Of a DNA stretch of 19,676 nucleotides, positions 1 through 4,584 are shown piece by piece. The first letter of the stretch is position 1. Each line of letters opens with the position of its first letter. The stretch spans positions 10,366 to 30,041 of the forward strand of contig VAXD01000043.1 in the NCBI GenBank assembly GCA_005884155.1, given 5' to 3'. The position numbers and the translations under genes were made by a program. The stretch comes from Actinomycetota bacterium. Lineage in GTDB: Bacteria; Actinomycetota; Thermoleophilia; Gaiellales; Gaiellaceae. Below the pieces are notes generated by a model. It was not told the origin of the DNA, did no database searches, and worked only from the letters and a program-made list of their open reading frames with translations.

Positions 1-1
1 G

Positions 2-184
2 CTGCTCGGCCGCTACTCACGCCTGATCCTGGACTCCTGGACGCGGCCGGCCTACGCGCGGCTCCGCGGCCGGAGGGCGAGCGACAAGACGATCGAGCGG
101 CGCTTCCGCCGCTACGGCGACTACGCGGGACTGGCGTTCTGGCTGTTCCTCACCAGAGACTGGGTGGAGGAACGTCCGACCTAG
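2..184 (+). CDS. C-terminal end of a probable HhH-GPD-type DNA glycosylase (partial)
   Basis: The gene enters from the left edge in frame 2 and ends at TAG 182-184, leaving 60 visible residues. The segment LDSWTRPAYARLRGR, followed by SDKTIERRFRRYGDYAGLAFWL and TRDW, resembles the end of AlkA-like HhH-GPD glycosylases. In that family a catalytic Asp is followed by a helix and then a W/Y-x-GLA-x-WL block. The family excises alkylated or oxidised bases. Here the Asp in LDSW would be the catalytic one. The hairpin and most of the domain lie outside the window, so this rests on family resemblance only. The stop codon directly abuts the 3' end of the convergent tRNA-Ala gene, with no spacer and no visible terminator. 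Confidence 0.45.
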   Translation: MLGRYSRLILDSWTRPAYARLRGRRASDKTIERRFRRYGDYAGLAFWLFLTRDWVEERPT

Positions 185-686
185 TGGAGCCGACGGGGAT
201 CGAACCCGTGACCTCGAGAGTGCCACTCTCGCGCTCTCCCAGCTGAGCTACGGCCCCAAGCCGTCGAATTGTAGCGGCGAACTCGAAATCCTCCGCCCAG
301 TTGATCCGTTCCCGTTGGTTGTTCTTCGTCGGCGCGAGACGTAGCTGAACGGCTGTGCGTCCTGCGAACGATTGAGGCCGCAGGGCAAAGCACCGAGACA
401 GCTCGGCGCAGTACGCCACGATGAGATCGACATCGTCGGTGGTATACGAGCGGCGCTCGTAGCCAAAGGCTGTCCTCCGGCAGGTTCGGCAGCGGATGAC
501 CACCACGTCTCCGTTGAGCCGAGCGGTCTTGCACTGAACTCTGTAGAGGAGGCCTCGGGTGTCGAGAACGAGGTCGTACCGAAGCCCGTTTGTCAGAGGC
601 CAGAGAATGCCGAGACCCATGCGAGCGGCTTCGCCTGCGACTGCGAGTTCGGCTAGCGAACCCCGTTGGTCGGGAGAAAATTCCAC
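150..686 (-). CDS. PD-(D/E)XK homing-endonuclease-like protein whose ORF runs through tRNA-Ala
   Basis: The 178-residue ORF has the pattern of the group I intron PD-(D/E)XK endonuclease family (PDDEXK_5; structural type I-Ssp6803I). Helix GSLAELAVAGEAARMG carries E13, RYDLVLD carries D38 and YRVQCKTA carries Q51/K53; these would form the metal and catalytic site for double-strand DNA cleavage. Further family-like blocks are YTTDDVDLIVAYC (81-93) and AVQLRLAPTKNNQR (112-125). The domain ends near residue 142. Residues 144-167 are encoded by the tRNA-Ala gene, and T168 to the stop at 150 by its 3' flank. GTG 686-684 is the only reasonable start, because an in-frame TAG lies 9 nt upstream. No Shine-Dalgarno sequence is seen; a TAGACT box 6 nt upstream suggests leaderless expression. 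The start is 33 nt after the rsfS stop. RNase P cutting at the tRNA would remove the stop codon from the mRNA, so the true C-terminus is uncertain. No group I intron is visible. Confidence 0.8.
   Translation of the reverse strand: MEFSPDQRGSLAELAVAGEAARMGLGILWPLTNGLRYDLVLDTRGLLYRVQCKTARLNGDVVVIRCRTCRRTAFGYERRSYTTDDVDLIVAYCAELSRCFALRPQSFAGRTAVQLRLAPTKNNQRERINWAEDFEFAATIRRLGAVAQLGERESGTLEVTGSIPVGSTRSDVPPPSLW
185..257 (-). tRNA. tRNA-Ala, anticodon GGC
   Basis: The minus strand folds into a complete cloverleaf. The acceptor stem is GGGGCCG/CGGCTCC with one G-T pair, the D arm is GCTC/GAGC, the anticodon stem is CGAGA/TCTCG and the T arm is ACGGG-TTCGATC-CCCGT. The anticodon loop GTGGCAC gives anticodon GGC, which reads the Ala codon GCC. 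The discriminator base is A. CCA is not encoded (the genome continues CTAG), so a CCA-adding enzyme is needed. There is no intron. The whole gene lies inside the 3' part of the endonuclease ORF on the same strand and in an open frame. It is read there as GAVAQLGERE..., the familiar peptide of a tRNA frame. Confidence 0.96.
268..273 (-). promoter_or_regulatory. TACAAT -10-like element for tRNA-Ala inside the endonuclease ORF
   Basis: TACAAT on the minus strand matches the sigma-70 type -10 consensus. It ends 10 nt before the tRNA 5' end, so transcription would start about 3 nt upstream of the mature tRNA. The element is embedded in endonuclease codons for A-T-I. No convincing -35 hexamer is seen 16-18 nt upstream. 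The call rests on position and the -10 match alone. Confidence 0.4.
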
Positions 687-692
687 CCGGTC

Positions 693-698
693 AGTCTA
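693..698 (-). promoter_or_regulatory. TAGACT -10-like box before the endonuclease start
   Basis: TAGACT lies exactly 6 nt upstream of the GTG start of the endonuclease ORF. This is the spacing of a TANNNT -10 box for a leaderless transcript, a common mRNA type in Actinobacteria. No -35 match is obvious. The same hexamer occurs before rplU, mreB and ndk in this window. Confidence 0.3.
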
Positions 699-719
699 GT
701 TGTCTAATCGGACGACAGC

Positions 720-1118
720 CTAGACCGCTGCGGCGTCCAACTCGATGCTCGGGACATCGCCCCAGAGCTCTTCGAGCCGGTAGTACTCGCGCGCCTCGGG
801 CGTGAAGACGTGCAGGACCACGTCGAGGTAGTCCGCGACGATCCAGCGGCCTTCCGGCTCGCCGGCGACCGAGGCTGGCAGCGCGCGCTCGTCTTGCTTC
901 AGACGCGCGTGCACGTCGTCCCAGATCGCCTTCGTCTGGCGCTGGTTCTGCCCGGTCGCGAGCACGAAGAAGTCCGTGTAGCTGCACACGGGTCGCATGT
1001 CGAGGATGAGGACGTCCTGCGCCAGCTTCTCTTGCGCGAGGCCGGCGATTCGGCGGGCGTGTTCGATCGGTGTCAGAGGCTCGTCAAGTCCTTTCCTGCT
1101 TGCGACCAGTGTAGCCAC
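720..1118 (-). CDS. rsfS: Ribosomal silencing factor RsfS
   Basis: The product is 132 residues of the RsfS/YbeB (DUF143) family. It binds ribosomal protein uL14 on the 50S subunit and blocks joining to 30S, lowering translation in starvation. Family signatures are DVLILDMRPVCSYTDFFVLATG (about 34-55), the RQTKAIWDDVHARLK helix, and EGRWIVADYLDVVLHVF (88-104) followed by REYYRLEELW. The assigned GTG 1118 overlaps the end of nadD by 35 nt. The strongest Shine-Dalgarno-like run, AGGAAAGGA, lies downstream of that GTG, so the true start may be a later near-cognate codon before LTPIEHARR. The position after nadD is the usual one in many bacteria. The endonuclease ORF follows 33 nt later. Confidence 0.94.
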   Translation of the reverse strand: MATLVASRKGLDEPLTPIEHARRIAGLAQEKLAQDVLILDMRPVCSYTDFFVLATGQNQRQTKAIWDDVHARLKQDERALPASVAGEPEGRWIVADYLDVVLHVFTPEAREYYRLEELWGDVPSIELDAAAV

Positions 1119-1653
1119 GGTACAGGCCGCTGACCTCGATTTCCCGAGCGACGGCCTCTGGCACCAACCCTGTAACCGGTTCTCCGTCGGCTACCCGCTC
1201 CCGGACCTCGCTCGACGAAACCTGCGGCGACTCGACCTGGAACGAGACGACCCCGTCGCCGTAGCGCTCGAGATCGGGCGGTGGATAACCAGAGCGCGTC
1301 CCCACGGCAAGCCGCACCCAGCGCAGGACCTCGTCCGGCTCCTTCCAGCTCGGGAAGTCCGCGCCCTCGTCCGCGCCGACTACGAAGTACGCGTCGCCGA
1401 AGCGTCCGCCGCGCACCGCGTCGGCGGTGAAAGCGTTCTCATCGAGCTCGACCTCGGCCGGCAGCTCCGCGAACGCCGCCCGCGCGAGGCGGAGGCGCTC
1501 CTCGGCCGAGGCCACGGTGCCGCGGTGGCCCGGGCTCGCCGCGACCAGGACGACGAGCCGGTCGACCGGCAGGTCCGCGAGGGCAGCCCGTGCGAGCGCG
1601 ACGTGGCCGTTGTGCGGCGGGTCGAAGATGCCGCCGAGGATTGCGGTTGTCAC
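1084..1653 (-). CDS. nadD: Nicotinate-nucleotide adenylyltransferase NadD
   Basis: The product is 189 residues of the nucleotidyltransferase alpha/beta-phosphodiesterase superfamily. It transfers AMP from ATP to nicotinate mononucleotide to make deamido-NAD in the common path to NAD. The signature GGIFDPPHNGH begins at residue 7 and holds the HxGH-type nucleotide-binding site. The second signature SSSEVRER, equivalent to ISSTxIR, is near the C-terminus. YFVVGADEGADFPSWK is the usual central block. GTG 1653-1651 is chosen because it overlaps the obgE stop as GTGA and puts GGIFDPPHNGH at the expected distance. The frame is also open upstream, but that part is antisense-like Arg-rich sequence over obgE. 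Translational coupling to obgE is likely. Confidence 0.96.
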   Translation of the reverse strand: MTTAILGGIFDPPHNGHVALARAALADLPVDRLVVLVAASPGHRGTVASAEERLRLARAAFAELPAEVELDENAFTADAVRGGRFGDAYFVVGADEGADFPSWKEPDEVLRWVRLAVGTRSGYPPPDLERYGDGVVSFQVESPQVSSSEVRERVADGEPVTGLVPEAVAREIEVSGLYRGYTGRKQERT

Positions 1654-2837
1654 TGCAATTCGAGCGCTTCGCCGGCGACCTCGACCTCGTCGCCGGTCCT
1701 CGCGCCGGCCTCGCGCAGGGCCGCGTCCAGCTCCTCCTCGCCCGGCGGGCGGCCGACGACGCGGAAGCCGCGGTCGGTGCGGAGGATGCGGAACGCGCGC
1801 CGCGGATCGGGCTTGGGCCGGTAGACGAGGAACTCGGCGAGGCCGTCCGGCCGTTCCTGGGTGGGCGGCGCCGGCGGGCAGAGCTCGAACAAGCCGCGCC
1901 GGAAGCGCTCGACGCCTTCGCCCGTCGCGCATGAAAGCGCGTAGACGCGCAATACCCGTGGGTCGTCGGGCTCAAAGCTCGGCGGCTCGGGGAGCAGGTC
2001 GACCTTGTTCAGCACCACCACCTGCGGCCGCTCGGCGAGGCCCGCTCCGTACGCCTTGAGCTCACGGTCGATCTGCTCGAAGCGCTCGGCCGGGTCGCCC
2101 TCCGCGACGTCGATCACGTGGACGAGCAGCCGCGCCCGCTCCAGGTGCGCGAGGAACTCGTGGCCGAGGCCGGCTCCCTCGCTCGCACCCTCGATCAGCC
2201 CGGGCACGTCGGCCACGACCAGTTGGCGCTCGTCCGAGTCGACCGTCCCGAGCACCGGCTGGATCGTCGTGAACGGGTAGGCCGCGACCTTCGGAGTCGC
2301 GTTCGAGATCCGCCGGAGGAGCGACGACTTGCCCGCGTTCGGCAGCCCGACGAGCGCGGCGTCCGCCAGCAGCTTCAAGCGCAGCTCGTAGTCGGCCTCG
2401 TCGCCGGGGAGGCCGGTCTCGGCGAAGCGCGGCGTCTGCCGGACAGAGCTCGCGAAGCGCTTGTTGCCGCGGCCAGGCGCACCGCCGCGCGCGAGCACCA
2501 CACGCGCCCCTCCGTGTGCGAGGTCGGCCACGAGCTGGCCGTCCTCGTCGAAGACCTGCGTGCCGGCGGGGACGCGCAGCTCGACGGTCGCGCCGTCAGC
2601 CCCGTGCTTGCCGGCCCCGCCGCCGTTGCCGCCCCGGCCACCTGCGAAGCGCCGCTTGGCCCGGAAGCCGGAGAGGTCGCGCAGGTCGGCGTCCGCGACC
2701 GCGACCACGTCCCCGCCGGGCCCGCCGTCACCGCCGTCCGGCCCGCCCTTCGGCACGTGCTTCTCACGCCTGAAGTGGAGCGCGCCGTCGCCGCCGCGCC
2801 CCGCCTGCACGTGGATGCGGGCGCGGTCGTGGAACAC
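1650..2837 (-). CDS. obgE: GTPase ObgE (50S assembly)
   Basis: The product is 395 residues with three domains. The Gly-rich Obg fold (1-158) contains repeated GGDGG and GGxGGNGG runs. The G domain has P-loop GLPNAGKSS (164-172), switch I FTT (189-191), DVPG (210-213), NKVD (277-280) and G5 SCATG (302-306). A C-terminal OCT-type domain (about 330-395) contains FRILRTDRGFRVVGR. Obg proteins bind the 50S particle and act in late ribosome assembly and stress signalling. Its place directly after rplU and rpmA is conserved across bacteria. The GTG start is 6 nt after the rpmA stop, and the GGAG at the rpmA end can serve as its ribosome binding site. G5 has Cys where Ala is more common, a mild variation. 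Confidence 0.98.
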   Translation of the reverse strand: MFHDRARIHVQAGRGGDGALHFRREKHVPKGGPDGGDGGPGGDVVAVADADLRDLSGFRAKRRFAGGRGGNGGGAGKHGADGATVELRVPAGTQVFDEDGQLVADLAHGGARVVLARGGAPGRGNKRFASSVRQTPRFAETGLPGDEADYELRLKLLADAALVGLPNAGKSSLLRRISNATPKVAAYPFTTIQPVLGTVDSDERQLVVADVPGLIEGASEGAGLGHEFLAHLERARLLVHVIDVAEGDPAERFEQIDRELKAYGAGLAERPQVVVLNKVDLLPEPPSFEPDDPRVLRVYALSCATGEGVERFRRGLFELCPPAPPTQERPDGLAEFLVYRPKPDPRRAFRILRTDRGFRVVGRPPGEEELDAALREAGARTGDEVEVAGEALELQ

Positions 2838-2843
2838 GGAGCG

Positions 2844-3098
2844 CTACTCCGAGTCGACCACTGCGACGAGCCGGCGGCCGCCGCTCGTCTTGAACGCGAC
2901 GCGGCCGTCGCGCTTCGCGAAGATCGTGTCGTCGCGGCCGATGCCCGCGCCGGGGCCCGCCCGGAAGCGCGTCCCGCGCTGGCGGACGATGATCGTCCCG
3001 GCGGTCACGCCCTGGCCGTCGAAGACCTTGACCCCGAGCATTTTGGGCTTGGAGTCGCGGCCGTTCCTCGACGATCCGAGTCCTTTCTTATGTGCCAT
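2844..3098 (-). CDS. rpmA: 50S ribosomal protein bL27
   Basis: The product is 84 residues covering the complete L27 family. It has the N-terminal tail AHKKGLGSSRNGRDS, which reaches the peptidyl-transferase centre and helps hold tRNA, followed by GVKVFDGQGVTAGTIIVRQRGTRF and the core. There is no N-terminal cleavable extension of the Firmicutes kind; the tail begins directly at MAHKKG. The ATG follows the rplU stop without a gap, and the Shine-Dalgarno must lie in the end of rplU. It is co-transcribed with rplU and obgE. Confidence 0.98.
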   Translation of the reverse strand: MAHKKGLGSSRNGRDSKPKMLGVKVFDGQGVTAGTIIVRQRGTRFRAGPGAGIGRDDTIFAKRDGRVAFKTSGGRRLVAVVDSE

Positions 3099-3623
3099 CT
3101 ACTTGCCCTCCTGCGCCTCGAGCGCGGCGAGCGCGCCCTTGCGCTTCGCGTGCGCCCGCTCGTATTCGAGCGCCGCCGCGACCTGCTCGGTAGACCAGCC
3201 ACCGGCCTGCTCGGCGATCTCCTTGACGGTCAGGTCCGCGTAGCCGGTGGGCAGCTTCGCCGGAGCCCCGGCCGTCTCCTTCTCCTCTTCCTTCTTCGGC
3301 GCGGCCGTGCTCGCGCGCTTCGTGCCGCCGATCGACTGGATCTCGATCTGCGACAGCTTCGCCCGGAAGCCGGTGTGCCGGCGGTAGCCCGACTTGGGCC
3401 GGTATTTGCCGATCCGGATCTTCTCGCCAAGCGGCGAGCCGACGACCTTCGCGGTCACCTGCGCGCTCCTCGGCGCCAGCTCGAACTTGCCGTCCCCGCC
3501 GAGCATCAGCACCTCTGGATGGAAGGTCTTGCCCTCCTCCGTCGGCAGGCGGTCCACGAGCAGGCGCTCGCCCTCGCGGACGCGGTACTGCTTGCCTCCG
3601 AGTGAGATGATTGCGTAGCTCAT
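3099..3623 (-). CDS. rplU: 50S ribosomal protein bL21 with a C-terminal extension
   Basis: The product is 174 residues. Residues 1-100 are a normal bL21: MSYAIISLGGKQYRV at the start, LGEKIRIGKYRPKSGYRRHTGFRAKLSQIEI near the end, which binds 23S rRNA. Residues 103-124 are a charged Ala/Lys/Glu linker. Residues 127-174 form an extra, probably helical module with YADLTVKEIAEQAGGW and LEYERAHAKRKGALAALEA. Standard bL21 is about 100-105 residues, so some 70 are additional. ATG 3623 is chosen from the family N-terminus; the frame is open further upstream but lacks family sequence. The ATG is the complement of CATG and overlaps the first possible ATG of the plus-strand gene. No Shine-Dalgarno is visible. 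It is the first gene of the rplU-rpmA-obgE-nadD-rsfS run. Confidence 0.96.
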   Translation of the reverse strand: MSYAIISLGGKQYRVREGERLLVDRLPTEEGKTFHPEVLMLGGDGKFELAPRSAQVTAKVVGSPLGEKIRIGKYRPKSGYRRHTGFRAKLSQIEIQSIGGTKRASTAAPKKEEEKETAGAPAKLPTGYADLTVKEIAEQAGGWSTEQVAAALEYERAHAKRKGALAALEAQEGK

Positions 3624-4584
3624 GGCATCGAAACGCGGGCTCGTGGCCCGCGAGCACGAAAGTCTAGCGGCGATCGACGCACGGCCGCAAAGGCCGCGCC
3701 TGACGGAGATCTGGATCGTGTGGGCGCTCTTCGGGCTCGCGACCGTCGCAGTCTTCGAGACGTACTGGCGGATCCCGCCGCAGGAGCTCTGGAAAGTGCA
3801 CAACTCCGGCTTCGTCGGCGGAGCGGGCCGCGCGCTCGTCTTCGTCGGCTTCTCGCCCGCACTCGCCGCGCTCGCGGTGTTGCCGATCGTGGCCGACCGG
3901 CTCGATGACAGGCGCGCGAACATTGTCGCGGTCATCGCCTTCGCCCTCTGCGCCACCGTGGGCTTCGTCCAGACGCCGAGCCACCTGGACCCGAAGTGGT
4001 CGAACATCTGGCCGGTCGCCGGGGTCGCGCCCGCGGTCCTGCTCACCGTCTGGGCGGCGCGGAGCGGGAGGCCAGAGGCGGTGCGGACGACGCGTGCAGG
4101 GGACCTGACGAGGATCGTGCTCGGGTTGGTGACGCTGCTCTGGGCCACGCCGTACATCGCGGCGGAGCTCGGCTTCCACCTCGACGGCGTGCCTTTCTTC
4201 GGCTGGGTCTTTCAGACGGGCAAGGTCGCCCCGGAGCCCGGGTCCGGCAATCTCCACGCGACCGTCCACTACGGCCACCACCACGGGCTCGACGGTTTGC
4301 TCCTGGTCGTGACCGCCCTGCTGCTCTCGCGAGTGCTCGGCGGAATCCGCCGTCCGCCGCTGCGGGTACTGACAGGCGTTGTCCTCGCGCTGATGCTGGT
4401 CTACGGCTGGACGAACATGGTGAACGACCTCTGGATCGAGCAGGTCGTCAAGCGCGGCTGGACGAGCTGGCAGGTACCGGACGTCCTCTTCCCCTCGTTC
4501 TCACTCGCCTGGGCGGCGATGCTCGTCGCCGCCGCGGCGATTTACGCGGCGTTCTTCGCGAGCCGGCCGCTACTCCGGCGGTGA
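3622..4584 (+). CDS. Polytopic membrane protein of unknown function
   Basis: The product is up to 320 residues and is not a family I recognise. It has an Arg-rich N-terminus and about eight hydrophobic segments, near 30-47, 70-92, 98-116, 129-146, 164-182, 222-241, 247-264 and 292-313. Between segments 5 and 6 lies a His-rich stretch, LHATVHYGHHHGLDG (211-225), with five histidines that could bind a metal or haem; FHLDGVPFFGW (185-195) and TNMVNDLW (264-271) are other distinctive blocks. The start is uncertain. ATG 3622 overlaps the rplU ATG head-on. GTG 3643 is possible. GTG 3718 has GGAG 9 nt upstream and would begin at the first membrane helix. It is the only plus-strand gene amid long minus-strand runs, and its end overlaps the RNase E/G end by 15 nt. 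Confidence 0.75.
   Translation: MASKRGLVAREHESLAAIDARPQRPRLTEIWIVWALFGLATVAVFETYWRIPPQELWKVHNSGFVGGAGRALVFVGFSPALAALAVLPIVADRLDDRRANIVAVIAFALCATVGFVQTPSHLDPKWSNIWPVAGVAPAVLLTVWAARSGRPEAVRTTRAGDLTRIVLGLVTLLWATPYIAAELGFHLDGVPFFGWVFQTGKVAPEPGSGNLHATVHYGHHHGLDGLLLVVTALLLSRVLGGIRRPPLRVLTGVVLALMLVYGWTNMVNDLWIEQVVKRGWTSWQVPDVLFPSFSLAWAAMLVAAAAIYAAFFASRPLLRR
3634..3652 (-). promoter_or_regulatory. Hairpin in the rplU 5' leader
   Basis: On the minus strand CGCGGG (3652-3647) and CCCGCG (3639-3634) form a 6-bp perfect GC stem around a 7-nt loop. It lies 10 nt upstream of the rplU ATG and directly after the predicted transcription start. A leader hairpin before a ribosomal protein operon could serve autoregulation, as known for bL21 leaders elsewhere. 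In GC-rich DNA such a stem may also occur by chance. Confidence 0.3.
3661..3690 (-). promoter_or_regulatory. Predicted rplU operon promoter
   Basis: The minus strand carries TTGCGG (3690-3685), an 18-nt spacer and TAGACT (3666-3661). This is a fair sigma-70-type promoter and the best in the region between the divergent genes. The transcript would start near 3653 and have a leader of about 30 nt. If the plus-strand membrane protein starts at 3622 or 3643, the promoter lies inside its coding sequence. If that gene starts at GTG 3718, the promoter is in a true intergenic gap. Confidence 0.5.

Noticed and set aside
185..257. Group I intron in tRNA-Ala, as expected beside an I-Ssp6803I-type enzyme
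   Set aside because: The cloverleaf is complete in 73 contiguous nt with a normal 7-nt anticodon loop, so there is no intron.
2118..3605. Long plus-strand open frame opposite obgE, rpmA and rplU (495 codons)
   Set aside because: It covers three certain genes on the other strand, and its protein has only shadow composition.
3099..4157. Longer rplU reading frame starting at 4157
   Set aside because: The added 178 residues are antisense to the membrane protein and have no ribosomal protein features. Family alignment fixes ATG 3623.
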